64,000 nt of DNA from Gnetum montanum (Eukaryota; Streptophyta; Gnetopsida; Gnetales; Gnetaceae), in assembly GCA_015680685.1 (NCBI GenBank), contig MNCI01003767.1:82076-146075 (forward strand). The letters run 5' to 3'. The translations under genes and the position numbers were made by a program. The notes beneath the pieces are model-generated. The model worked only from the letters and a program-made list of their open reading frames with translations, did no database searches and had not been told where the DNA came from. How positions within the stretch are numbered: the first letter of the stretch is position 1; every line of letters starts with the position of its first letter. Below are positions 10,266 to 21,900 of this stretch, piece by piece.

Positions 10266-11468
10266 CTACCATCTGCATGAACACACGCATCGAAGGACGC
10301 AATCCGTAAGCGGGCTAGGCAATACGTCATCATCAGAGACAGCACTCTCTGTAGATGCTCCTTTGATGGCGTGTTGCTTACCTGCGTTGACAAAGATCAA
10401 GCGCAACACATAGTCGGCAATGTTCACGAGGGACTGTGCGGTGGCCACGTAGCGCCACGGGCTATGGCCCTAAAAATCCGTCGCTTAGGATACTACTGAC
10501 CACGCATGGAAAAAGACTGCCTGACAAAGGTTAAAACTTGTGACACATGCCAACAGCATGCAAACCTCATCCACGTGTCACCCACTGAACTGCATACAAC
10601 GCAGATAACATGGCCATTTCAACGATGGGGACTGGACATCATAGGACCCATCACGCCAAAATCTTCTGCAGGGCATAGCTTCATTATTACCGCTACTGAG
10701 TATTTTACGAAGTGGGTAGAAGCTGTCCCCCTGCGGAAAATCACATCCCAACAGGTTTACCATTTTATCTTGGACAACATAGTAACCAGATTTGGTCTCC
10801 CAATGACTATTGTGACCGACAATCAGCCACAGTTTAGTAGCATGGATACCAAATCCTTCTGTGACAGCCTAGGCATTAGACAGTCTTTTTCCTCTCCCTA
10901 TTACCCGCAGGTGAATGGTCAAGCTGAAGCATCAAACAAAATAGTCATCAATCTGCTCAAGAAAATGCTCGACGGTAACAAAAGACGGTGGCACGAACAG
11001 ATCCTCTATGTGCTATGGGCATACCGTACTACATGTAGGACAACTACAGGTAGTACGCCCTATAGCCTGGTTTACGGATCTGAAGCAGTGCTACCTCTCG
11101 AATTGTAAATTCCTTCTCTAAGAATGGTCCTCTCCACCATTATAAATGAGGCTCAACACACCGAGGCTCGGATAATGGATTTAGATTCAGTAGAAGAGAA
11201 GCGGATAAAGGCTCTTGATGCGATTGAGAAATATCAAGATAAACAGAGGCAAAAGCATCATCACAATCTTCAGTAGCGTCTGATCAAGAAAGGAGACCTG
11301 GTCCTCAAAGCCGTGCGTGAGCCGACAGGCAAATTCTCGGCCAATTGGGAAGGGCCCTTCTCGGTGGTCGACGCATATAGCAACGGAGCTTTCAGACTAG
11401 CGGACACCAACGGCAATGAACTACCGAATCCTGTGAACCATGTATACTTGAAGCAGTATTTCATCTAG
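10266..11468 (+). pseudogene. int: Integrase of the Tat element (stops present)
   Basis: Continues the pol reading with interruptions: TAA at 10191, TGA near 10497, TAA at 11106 and TAG at 11274. An HHCC zinc finger is visible (HEGLCGGH, then CDTCQQH near 10535-10560). The catalytic core carries D in GLDIIGP (about 10630), D in VTDNQPQF (about 10815) and E in NGQAEASNK (about 10920). The C-terminal domain reads KGDLVLKAV, then WEGPFSVVDAY, a GPY/F-type module ending at TAG 11466. The longest clean piece is 10506-11108. It would insert cDNA into the genome, but this copy cannot make the full protein without readthrough. Confidence 0.88.
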
Positions 11469-11479
11469 CAGCATCTACG

Positions 11480-12496
11480 GTGTCGACAGCAGGTATGGCA
11501 GTACTCATCCGCTACGACGTAAAACTGGCACTAATTGTCCGCCACGACGTAAAACTGGCATGCCTTGCATGCGTCCGCCACGACGCTAAACTGGCAGGTG
11601 GTAACCGTCTGCTACGACGTAAAACTGGCAGTGTTGTACAGGTCCACCAAGATGAAAAACTGGCACCATTTACACGCGTCTGTCACGACGCTAAACTGCC
11701 GCAGGTACGTAGCCGTCTACTGAGACGTAAAACCAGCACAGATATGTCCTTGGGTCATGACATAAAACTGACATCCACAGCATGGTCTGCTGAGACCATA
11801 AACCAGCCTTGCTACCGTCCGCTACGACGTAAAACTAGCACTTCTCGGTCTGCCCGGACTTTAAACTGGGACCATGGTCTGCTGAGACTTAAAACCAGTA
11901 ACGGTAGTCTACCAGGACTTAAAACTGGGACTTACAGACCGCCACCATGTAAATCAAGCGAGCGTGATCATCTCTGTACAGCTGCACAGCCAACAGGGTG
12001 GGATGTTGAGACAGTCCCAGCGTCACTACCCCACCGGCATCCTACTGATTTCTTGGATAAGCTAAGAGTCATCTTACTGATCCCTCGGAGATGCCGCCAC
12101 TGTGCCCGCCGCAGTGGTAGTACCTCTGAGAGTTTAGCCTCGCCAGTCGGAGCCCCAACGAAATCCTTGTCGGCAACGACCTTGGGAATCTCTGCCAATC
12201 ATCGCTATCGGACGCCAGCTTCGCAGATTCATCTGGCCGATTCCTTGTGCAACCAGTTAGCTGCACTGTGTCTGATGCCTTTTGGCGAAGATATGCAGCG
12301 CCAATCATCAGGATTGGCGGCTCTGCCCGCGTGCTCCGGCTCCTTCTTTACAGCCCATTCACTCTATCTCACACCAAATGACGTTCATCTCAACAACCTG
12401 ACCCCTTGTTCGCATGTGCAATGGTGTCCTCTGTTTTCTTTTGTGGTTGCAGGTTACTTGCCTTGGAGAATGTCGTCCAAAGGTGCGTCCATCTGA
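11480..12496 (+). CDS. Open frame of 338 codons downstream of integrase, unrecognised
   Basis: Starts 12 bp after the integrase stop and stays open for about 1 kb. The first ~150 codons are translated from the tandem repeats, giving recurring RHDVKLA-like and LLRRKT-like peptides. The rest has no domain I recognise. Repeats lacking stops can hold a frame open by chance, but codons 150-338 lie outside the repeat. No gag-, pol- or env-like motif is seen. Treat as hypothetical. Confidence 0.35.
   Translation: MSTAGMAVLIRYDVKLALIVRHDVKLACLACVRHDAKLAGGNRLLRRKTGSVVQVHQDEKLAPFTRVCHDAKLPQVRSRLLRRKTSTDMSLGHDIKLTSTAWSAETINQPCYRPLRRKTSTSRSARTLNWDHGLLRLKTSNGSLPGLKTGTYRPPPCKSSERDHLCTAAQPTGWDVETVPASLPHRHPTDFLDKLRVILLIPRRCRHCARRSGSTSESLASPVGAPTKSLSATTLGISANHRYRTPASQIHLADSLCNQLAALCLMPFGEDMQRQSSGLAALPACSGSFFTAHSLYLTPNDVHLNNLTPCSHVQWCPLFSFVVAGYLPWRMSSKGASI
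11500..11955 (+). repeat. Degenerate tandem repeat between pol and 3' LTR
   Basis: About 14 copies of a core close to CTACGACGTAAAACTGGCA, for example ending near 11530, 11560, 11595, 11630, 11665, 11735 and onward, spaced about 28-45 bp. Early copies are close to consensus, later ones drift (ACCAGCA, ACTGGGA). Variable-number repeats in this position are known in Tat elements. Confidence 0.8.
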
Positions 12497-13019
12497 GTGG
12501 TGAAGTACAACAGCGTGTTGAAATGGCTGCTCAGGTTTGCCCGACCACTTAGCTCTGCACGTCTATACCTCGCACAATCCTACCCTTAACTCTTGTTTCC
12601 TTCATCCCCACCACCCGGTTCCCATACGTAAAACCTACATACGCAAGTATTCATTTGCCGCACTCACGCTAGCAGAGACATCGCAAAAAGTGATACGCAA
12701 TGCTCCTTTTGCATGCATTCCTGCTACAACCCGTGACAGAGAAACCTCAAGCTGACGCACTATGCTCGTCTGAAAGCATTCCTGTTGACAGCGTATTTCA
12801 TACCCCTACCATCATAACTCATTTTGCATTTTTCCCGAACCTGTTTCCAGCTATATCCCTCTATCCCCCATACCTGCCAGTCTTGCTCTTCCATGTTGAC
12901 AGGGCAACACTTGAGTAGCCATGGATGAACGCTGTTCTTGCTTTTGCCAATTCGGTGTTTCGCATTCTTTGTTGACGTCTTTCGGGTAAGCCCTCCAACC
13001 GTCAACAAAGAGGGGTCAT
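12497..13019. other. 3' untranslated region and polypurine tract of the Tat element
   Basis: No gene supported. ACAAAGAGGGG at about 13004-13014 is a plausible polypurine tract directly before the inferred LTR start at 13020. Confidence 0.5.
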
Positions 13020-13286
13020 TGAAACACCGTGAAAATTACGAGTCGGCCTCAGGCAAAGATTCGCAATTCAAGCGAGAGCGCGCATCAGTTTTGTTCAAGG
13101 ACAAGTTTACACTCTATCACGCATGGCAGCGTAGTGAGTGTAATAAGCTCCAAAATAGTCGAAGGCAGAGTCCAGAGAAGCACAACAGTTCGACACTTTT
13201 TCTCGCGGTGCATGGATAACTTGTCTTTACGCTCGTTACGCGGCGGTGCGTACCATTGCGTATGTCATCTTTAAAGCTAGGCATTA

Positions 13287-13540
13287 TTTACGCTTCATCA
13301 CACGCAGCTGCGTAGTGAGCGTAAGTTACACATTGTTTACGCTCCATCACGCGCAACTGCGTAGTGAGCGTAAGTTACAAATTGTTTACGCTCCATCATG
13401 CGCAGCTGCGTAGTGAGCGTAAGTTACACATTGTTTACGCTTCATCACGCGCAGCTGCGTAGTGAGCGTAAGTTGCACATTATTTACGCTTTGTTACGTG
13501 CAGCTGCGTAGTGAGCGTAAAACAATTTTGAGCCTATTGT
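13287..13540 (+). repeat. Five 49-bp tandem units with palindromic core in the LTR U3
   Basis: Units start at 13287, 13336, 13385, 13434 and 13483, an exact 49-bp period. Each contains TTTACGCTYCATCA, then CGCAGCTGCG and TAGTGAGCGTAA, so the outer arms TTACGCTC/GAGCGTAA and the inner CGCAGCTGCG can pair. Looser relatives occur at about 13225 and 13554. Placed 230-490 bp before the TATA box, they look like enhancer or factor-binding repeats. Confidence 0.85.
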
Positions 13541-13769
13541 TTTTTACACCGGATTACGCTCATACACGCAATACAACGCGAATGAGTGTAATATAGCCTG
13601 AAAGCAATTAAAGCACGCTCAGCGTGTACCTGCTCTTCACACGCACAACACGCAAACAAGCGTGTTGTGCGTAGTCACAGTCTGACTTAAAATGGTCATG
13701 CCAACAGGACCCGAAATATCCAGGACCCACGTCATCAGGGTTGCGCCTTTTCCACGAAGCGTCGCGGCC

Positions 13770-13777
13770 TATAAATA
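13770..13777 (+). promoter_or_regulatory. TATA box of the Tat 3' LTR
   Basis: TATAAATA in a GC-rich context downstream of the U3 repeats. Transcription would start around 13800. Confidence 0.65.
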
Positions 13778-14616
13778 CCTCAGTTGACAAAGATACAGGG
13801 GGTTGGGCAAATCAGAGAAGCAAAGACATTTTTTTTTTCTGAGCACCAGAGCATTTATCACTTTGAGCGGCAGAAAATCAAAAGGGCAAGAGCATTTTCT
13901 GAGCAAGGAAGCACTTATCACCTTGAGCAGAGAAATGAAGAGCAACCTTTTGACAACTGCCAACAGCATCATCCTTCAGCAAGAACAGAGCACAGTGCGC
14001 TTGAGCCTTAGCAACAAGAGAGAGCATTCCATTAGCGGTCGCTGCCCTGTGCAGAATCTGCTCGAAGCAAAGAAGCAGAACACGGATTGTAAGATTGTCT
14101 CGCCCAGTTTGCAGACTCCACCGGTTAGAAACAATTGATCAGCAGACCTGAGAGCTTGACCATCCTTGCATCCCAGCTTTGGCCTACGAGGTAGATTGGA
14201 CTTCTGTCTGGACAATTTCCTTGTTGTTTTGTGCTCATTTTTACATCAAGTTATCAGGGGTCTCTCCCATTGTAACGTAACATACATTCTTTCAAAAATC
14301 AAAACATAGATCTTTGAAAATCACGCGTTTCTCTCTTGATTAGCGTCTCTTCGGCGTGTTTGACGTTATCAGCGTAGCGATCCATCTACGTCGTTTTCCT
14401 CCCGTTTCACGATTCCTCGAATCAAATCGCAGCACGCAAGGATCCGTAATCTTCATTGTTTTACTGACCCGTAAGTCCCTATCTGATCGACAAGACCGTT
14501 CAGGGCGCTGCGGATTCGCTTTTTTCCAGCATAGCCCTCGCGCGGATCCGTGGTTAAAACTGTATACACAGAATCTTGGTCGGTATTTCCAGCTGCCGAC
14601 GTTTTTTGTCGCTACA

Positions 14617-15156
14617 ATGAGATACCTTCAAGGTACAAAAGAGTACATGCTAATGTATAAAAAAATTAACTCCTTGAAGGTGATTGGCTACTCCAATTCA
14701 AACTTTGCTGGCTGTGTTGATTCATGGAAATCCACATTTGGTTATGTTTTTATACTAGCTGGAGGAGCTATATCCTAGAGGAGTGGAAAGCAAACTTTGG
14801 TTGCTACTTCCACCATGGAGGTAGAGTTCATTTCTTGTTTTGAGGCTACTTCACATGGTGTATGGCTAAAGAGTTTCATGACAGGGCTTAGAATTGTGGA
14901 TTCTATATCTAGGCCATTAAGAATGTTTTGTGATAATTTAGCTACTATTTTTATGGCTAAGAATAATAAGAGTGGAAGTTGAAGTAAACACATCGACATA
15001 AAGTACTTAGCCATAAGAGAATACATTAAAGAAAATAAAGTGGTCATTGCACATATAAGCATTGAATTAATGATAGTTGATCCTTTGACAAAAGGAATGC
15101 CACTAAAGTCATTTAAGGATCATGTAGTTCGGATGGGACTTGGTTCCATAATGTAA
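14617..15156 (+). pseudogene. pol: Ty1/copia RNase H, C-terminal fragment
   Basis: Begins MRYLQGTKEYMLMYKK, then a DxxxAG-like SNFAGCVDSWKSTFGYVF, ATSTMEVEF (catalytic E region), CDNLATIFMAKNN and SKHIDIKYLAIRE, ending MGLGSIM before TAA. This is the normal end of a copia pol. TAG at 14776 and TGA at 14980 interrupt it. The first base of homology follows the last base of the Tat LTR, so the Tat element split this gene; the 5' part should lie left of the window. Confidence 0.88.
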
Positions 15157-15544
15157 TTTGTTGTACATTTAACTTACAGTCTTAATGAAACTCTCATTCA
15201 GTTGTGCTTATTTCTCATATGATTTGCACATATACTTATTAGAGAAAATACACATATGGCAAGGCCTTGAATGAACATTAGGTTTTATTCATAAAGTTAC
15301 GTTACCATATAACGAATTATGTTTGAGAGATAATGCATTGTAATACATGGAATATGACACTCACATTAAGAGGAACTATTGCCATGATTCATGCATTTAT
15401 TTCTTAAACTCTGGACTTGATTAAATATGGAGACCAAGTGGGAGATTGTAACATGGATTTATGTGTTGATGTGGCCTTCATATCTGTTGATGCTTATATG
15501 TATTGGCATTGGGGTAGCATCCACATTCGTATGGGGTTTTGGGT
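15157..15544 (+). repeat. Copia 3' untranslated region, PPT and truncated 3' LTR
   Basis: CAAGTGGGAGATTGT at 15435-15449 is the classic copia polypurine tract running into an LTR that starts TGTAACATGG at 15447. Only about 90-100 bp of LTR is left before Athila gag-like sequence begins (around 15540). Confidence 0.65.
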
Positions 15545-16480
15545 CTCTTATTTTTCAAAATTTCTCTCATGGTAATCTATTTTTCAAAATAGATTCAAGA
15601 ATGGTAACAAGGTAATCATGAATCCCTTGATGTAGCTTTGGGAAGATACTATTCTTTGCTCCACCAATGCCTAGGCCATGGATTCTCTTAGACAAAGTAA
15701 CTTTGCCATATCTTAGATGAGCTTAAAAATAGCACTAAGAAGACTCCTAGGTTCTATGCCCAAGGGAGACTATCAAAAATGATGGTTCATCAAATTCAAA
15801 GGCTCATTGACTAGGTAGCAAAGGAATAAGAAGAGTTAAAAAAAGAAAAAGTGCAAAGGAGTATAATAGAGATCCCTTCATTTACAAAAATAATATTTGT
15901 CTCTATGAACATGAGGAGGATACACCATTAGAGGAGGTTGTTTAGAGAAAAACCTTGTGAATAAAAAATTATGTTACTAAAATATCAACTAAGGTAGACA
16001 AGATGTGGGACTCTCTTGATGAGAGGTTTCTAATGACACTCAGAATCATGAAGGAGAAAATAGAATAAGGAAGACATAAGGATAAGGACATAAGAAGGAA
16101 GAAGGACATGGCAAGGAACTATTACCATTTAAAAGGTAAGGTTGCAATACTAGAAGGAGTTGTAGGTGTTGGTTTAGGTGATGAAGGATGTGACATATGC
16201 CAATACAAACATCCAAAGGATTATTGTCCAATTTTTTCACACTTGTAAGAGCCAAATATGTATGCTTTAAATCCAAAATTTATTGAAAAAAAGAACCTAG
16301 GAGGTTGCCTTATCCTTAGGGCAACTATAGGTCGTAGTTTCACTAATAACAATACTATCCAAGTGGGATACCATCTCAGCCTCAAGACTATTATTAGCAA
16401 TGGGATAACCCACAATCATGGAGAATTCCACCATTAAGCCAACAATACCCTTATCAACATATAAATTCCTGTGGGTACTA
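15545..16480 (+). pseudogene. gag: gag remnant, Athila-type
   Basis: Frame-broken. A cysteine/histidine motif at about 16189-16250 (GCDICQYKHPKDYCP) matches the same motif in the copy at 44041-44090, and the stretch 15660-15790 matches 43550-43690 base for base with moderate divergence. No intact frame longer than about 60 codons. Confidence 0.75.
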
Positions 16481-16739
16481 TATCTAACAACTAGTGTTAC
16501 TAAGTGGCTCTACTATTGATGCATCTTTTCATTATTAATATTCTCCCAAATATCATAGACCTAGCACTCCACTAATTGAATCTCCCTTTGCATATAATTC
16601 TCACCATTTGCAACACCATGCATCTCATATCTTTACTTCTTTGCCAGCTGTAGCATCTATGCAAGATCAAATACTTTCTTAGCCTTAGTAGCAGAATACC
16701 ATGAGAACCTAAATATGTAAGTGGATAATAATTCAAGTG
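16481..16739. other. gag-pol transition, little recognisable
   Basis: AT-rich and full of stops. The protease expected here is not recognisable. Confidence 0.3.
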
Positions 16740-18990
16740 GTTTAGGATTTAGGGTGGTATTATAGTTTTTTGGATGGATATAGTGGCTACAATCAAATTC
16801 AAATCATATTATAGGACTAGGCCAAAACAACATTTAAAAGTCCTTAGAGGACTGTTTCATATAAGAAGATGCCTTTTTTTTGTGTAATACATTTACAAAT
16901 TTTCAACGTCTTGTTCTTAACATCTTCCAATAGCAAATTGGCAATGGCATGGAAGTATTTATATATGACTTTCACACCTATGGTACCAACTTTAAACAAG
17001 CTCTAGACCATCTTTAGCAAGCACTAAAATGATGTGTAGACACTAACTTGAAGCTTAACTAGCAAAAGAGTCACTAGATGGTTTAGAAGGGCATTATCCT
17101 AGGACACTGAATTTTAGAAAAAGGCATTAAGGAGGATTTAGAAAAGATAAGGGCCATCTAAGAAATTACCAGACATTCTCAAAGAGTCAGGAATGTAAGG
17201 TCATTCAGTGGGCACATTTCTTACTATATGTGCTTCATTAAAAATTTCTTTAGAATTACCAAACCACTAGTAAAGCTTCCTAAGAATGATGCAACATTTG
17301 AATGGTGTGAACAATAATTCCATCTCTTAATCTAGAAGCTCTTAGAAACACCAATCTTACAAGTATTAGGTTCAAACCATTTCACATCATGATAGATGCA
17401 TCCAATTATGCCTTTGGAGTAGTACTTATAGAAATGGATGTTCACAAACGTCCATATTATATCCACTATTCTAGTAGGAGCATTGTAGGTGCACAAATCA
17501 ACTACAAAAAAATGAAAAGAATTAATGGAAATAGTGTATGCCCTTAAAAAATTCATTCACCATGTGCTTGAATATCTAGTTTTTATGTACATTGATCATA
17601 GTGCCATTTTCTTTTTCATGAATATAATTTTAGTGAGTCCCTATGTCATTTAGTGGCTGGTGATCTTGTAGAAATTTGACTTAAAAATGGTGGAAAAAAG
17701 GGAAACTAAGAATATTATTACTAATTGCTTATCTTAGTTAAGATGGGATAATAAGAATGATAAAGAGCCTTTGTCTAATTAATTTCAAGATAAGTTGCTT
17801 TTTTGCAAGGCAACTGAAACTAAAAGACCTAGAATTATAAACTGGTATGATGAATTCCTCTACTATCTACTCATCCAAAAGACTCATAATGAATGAGAAT
17901 ATAAGAAGAAACAATAGTTCCTTTACTAAGTTAATCATTACATGGAAATAGGGAAATCTTTACAAAATTTGTGCAAATGACCTCATAAAGTAGTATCTAC
18001 CAAATAAAGATCAACTCTGAGTTGTCCAAGATATTTAGGAAGGTCCTTATTGACATCATTATGCTGAAAGGAGAACTACCATTAAAATCTTAATGGTAGG
18101 ATATTTTTGACCCATAATCTTCAATGATGTCTAGCATTTCACTCATTCATGCAAATGATGTGAATAAGATGGAGGAATGACAACCAAAATGAAAGAGCCC
18201 TAGTAATGGATTTAGCCATTAGAGCCTTATGATATTTATAGAATTAATTTCATGGGAACTATCAGCACCATGTCTAATGGCAAGTCTTACAAAATTTTAT
18301 TGTTAACTACTTTAGCAAATGAACCAAAGCTACAATTGTCACTCACTGTACTTCCTTCATTGCAACTTGATTCTTTTACCAATAGATGATAAAAATGTTT
18401 GGTATACCTATGGTACTAATTTATGATAATCAAATTCATTTCATGGGAGATGCCTCTCAAAATTTAATGCAATTCTTGGTGATGGAACATAAACTTACAA
18501 CACCCTACCATCCCCATGCCAATGATCAAGCTAAAGTTACTAATATGGAGATTTTGAGGATTCTAATAAGAAAAATTAGTAGATATAGGAAAGATTGGAG
18601 CAAAAAACTTAATGATAGCCTATGGGCTTACCACTTAACCTAGAAACCTCCTATAGGCTACTCTTCATATGAGTTAGTGTATAAAAAGTTACCTAAACTT
18701 CCAATTCAAACCAAACTCCACACACTAACAATTGCATGTAACCTTAACTTAGACATTCACTTAACATAAAAAAAGAGATTGATGGTGCTTAATGTGATAG
18801 ATGAGAATTGAAGGATAGCCCTTGGGATGAATAAAGTACATAAAACATACAATAAGAAACAACATGATGATTGAATAAGAGGAGTTAAATTTTAACCAAG
18901 AGACAAGGTTCTCTACTAGCATCCCAAGAATCTGCCTCAACGAACTAAGTTTCAAACATTGTAGAAAGGACCATACATTATACATTCAAC
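16740..18990 (+). pseudogene. pol: pol remnant (RT, RNase H, integrase), Athila-type
   Basis: RT: LDGYSGYNQIQI at about 16770. RNase H: HHDRCIQLCLW region near 17390, from a FxIMIDASNYAxG pattern. Integrase: core piece 18386-18643 with IYDNQIHFMG (catalytic D) and NDQAKVTN, where the expected NGQAEVTN catalytic Glu is changed to Lys. C-terminal matter follows to about 18990. Stops and shifts occur every few dozen codons, so no product is possible. Confidence 0.78.
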
Positions 18991-21900
18991 TTTTCCTTCT
19001 AGGACCATGACAATCTACCACATAACAAGCTCCTAAAATTACATGTTAGTCAACATCCAACAAGTAAAGTCCTTGAAAGACTTCCAGGCAACCAAGACCA
19101 ATTATGACACCTCAAGGCATGGACAAGCACACTTAATTTTTAGGATCTCCTACTCTCAACTCAGTTTTGGGGAGGACAACCATCTAACTTAATACCTTAA
19201 AAGAGATAAAATTTTTACTTTTTTGTTTTCCATCATCATTAAGTATCTTAAACTTCTTTTTCCTTATGTTTTTCATTTTCTTGAATTTTTTTTATTTTCT
19301 TTTGTATTTTGTATTTTATTTCATTTTTAAATCCTTAATATCTTATGTATTTTTGCAATTTTTGAAGTTTTCAAGTTCATACTTGATATTTCCATTATTT
19401 CCAAATGTAGTATATTTGAACTATTATTCCTATGATCAGCCCAACTTTGTTTTTAGGTTCATGTTCTTTACTAGCAAATTATTAGTCATACAATGGTATA
19501 AGGCAGTAAGCCCATGAAATCCACCCATTCCATTTCTATTAGAGTGAGATCAATATCATGGAGACACTATGGTTCCTTCATATCAAACCTTTAAAAAAAT
19601 TCATGAACTTATGATCCAATGAAATGAGAAAAAACCAAATGAAAATGGACAAGGGTGTCACCTTAAGGGGATTTGCCAAGTTTCTTTTTAACAATTATCA
19701 TGTATCTCATGACACCATAGGGAATGTACCATTACTTCTCTTCTAATATAAAAGGAATTATGTCCTTTGTAAAGTTTGATTCCGTTCCAAAAAGAATTAG
19801 AAATAAAAATACATCTCTCTAAAGATCTCTTGGGAAACAACCACTAGTTATGGAGATGGAAAGACATGTTACCCATGCATGAAGGTACCCCTCTAACTAA
19901 GGCCCAACTTTCTTCTCTAAAATATCTAACTACTTTCTTATTTATTTCCTATTGAGTGATGCTCTTCTCTTGTGGTTGTTATGCTCTCATGGTTGTGATT
20001 TAGGGAAGCAAGGTAATGTGAGGCTACTGGCACTAGTATGAACTTCATTTGGAACCTAATCAAAGGATATATGGTTCACTTTAATCAAATAATCCACAAG
20101 GATATTTTATCAAAATGATATAGACTCTCACATCCTTATTCCTTTTCAAACCCTTCTAGATTCTAGTTTCTACCTCACTACTATGTACCATCATTGCTCT
20201 AATGATTATCAACTTTGTAAAGTGTAAGGTCCTAAATACAATAGTTTTGTGGGTATGTAATCTAACCTAGAATGGTACTAAATTTCCAAGGTGCCCACCA
20301 ACTCCTTGTGGTATGGTTATGCAAAGGAGTTTTTAGGCATGGCCCTACTTTGAAGAGTTGCATAGCTTTTGATCACTTAGTTTTTACTCCATCATCACAT
20401 GTCTAAATTTAGTTGACTAATTTCTTGGTATTATGCATCATCCAACTTATCATTCTTTTTCAAAAAAATTTTGTCTTAGAACCATGTGTTCCCAAACCTA
20501 AAGGAGACCTATTTTTAACTCTAAACCTCATGATTTATTGTCTACATTATTCACACTTCTTTCTAGCTTCCATTTGACTCTTGTTTTTCTCCAAATTTGT
20601 TTTAAAAACCCTTGGTTTTTAAATGTAAAATTTACATTAATGCCTACATTGATGCATCCCTATCAATGTAGTGAGATACAACAATGAATTTTTGTTAATA
20701 TAGCACAAAACTTCTATATGTACATATGACACTTAGCTCCATTTTTACATTTTGGCTTCAAATGCCAAGGGATTTTTTGTTGTTTTTAAAGCCCAAAACC
20801 TTTTTGAAGCCATGACTTCTTCTTGACATACCCTATTTCATCCATTTTTCGATCTATAAGCCTTTGAAGGTACACTCTACATTGTGGGGATACCAACACA
20901 AGTGTTTCTTTAACAAATTTACTAACATTACATAGATAATGCATTAAAATAATAATAAATAAAAAGAATACCAACAAATTAACCATATTTGAACTTTATA
21001 ATAAAATATCTAAACATCTAAAACCAATCAAAATTTTTAACATCTAATCTTTCACGATTATTACTAATCTAAAATGTAATAAGAAGATACGTGAACTTAA
21101 GAGATAAAAATTGAAACAACTAATCCAAGATTATTCATGTGATTACAGATGGTTCTAAAATAGGAACTGCAAGTAGGTGGGTCATCACAACTAAGGGAGA
21201 TGCATCAAGAGGAGATAGAAGAGAGTAATAATAACAACCACAACAACAAGAGTGTGTTGCTAAAGTGATAAATGCTATATGGGTCTTAAGAGAAGAACTT
21301 AATGTTGAATATGTTTTAAATTCCCACCACAAAAACATGGCAATCAAGATAAGACGAAGTGCTCATATCCTCTTTAAACCTAGAGTAAACTTGATAGAAG
21401 CTTGCTTAGAAAAGGGTAGAAGCAAGAAAGTCCAAAGTATAGTTCTTTAAGAAATAAATTATGAATCCTTCCTGGATTTGGTGCTAGAAGAGGTTCTTAC
21501 ATAGATTTAAGGTTTCCACAATGGCCCACCATTTTCACCAATGGGGAATAGTATCTTAGGGAGACTTGAATTATCTAGAATAGTCACCAAAGAGATGTGA
21601 CAATCAAGATCAAGGATATAATCATATCCTATTCTATGGGAACCATTGCTAAAGCCATTGGATTATCCAATACTAGGGCAAAGCTAGCTAACATCTCAAC
21701 ATAGATAGATGTAGAAGTCAAAAATGAATGGACTTCATTGCTATGGAATGGAGCACAAGGAATATAATGCCCTTAGAAAGATAAAACATGGATATTTAAA
21801 GATTATAACCTATCATCTTAATCCCATGATAAGGCCAAGCAATGTTACTATGTTCTCTACAAAGTCATGTGCTGCTCTAAGTAAGAAATTCCTAGTCAAC

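Larger units (their letters stand above)
1..14616 (+). mobile_element. Tat-type Ty3/gypsy LTR retrotransposon, 5' end outside window
   Basis: The order gag, protease, RT, RNase H, archaeal-type RNase H, integrase, 3' LTR is that of plant Ty3/gypsy. The second RNase H is the hallmark of the Tat branch (Ogre/Retand-like). The element is larger than a simple gypsy copy because about 5.1 kb lies between protease and RT, and about 1.5 kb between integrase and the 3' LTR. Its base composition is clearly more GC-rich than the AT-rich DNA to its right. The right boundary is sharp: the LTR ends in CTACA at 14616 and copia coding sequence begins at the next base. The 5' LTR and PBS are left of the window. 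Several stop codons and a few frameshifts show it is decayed, but much less than the Athila copies nearby. Confidence 0.88.
13020..14616 (+). repeat. 3' LTR of the Tat element
   Basis: Starts TGAAACACCG after a polypurine tract and ends CGCTACA, where copia coding DNA resumes. It holds a U3 with palindromic tandem repeats (13287-13540), a TATA box at 13770 and a long R-U5. The right end is firm because of the sharp copia junction; the left end is inferred, since the 5' LTR is not available for comparison. Confidence 0.6.

Noticed and set aside
13287-13540. CRISPR array
   Set aside because: Tandem repeats are directly adjoining without unique spacers, lie in an LTR, and the DNA is eukaryotic.
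19266-19517. 83-codon hydrophobic frame as a membrane protein
   Set aside because: T-rich DNA gives Phe/Leu runs by chance; it lies in the decayed 3' region of an Athila copy.
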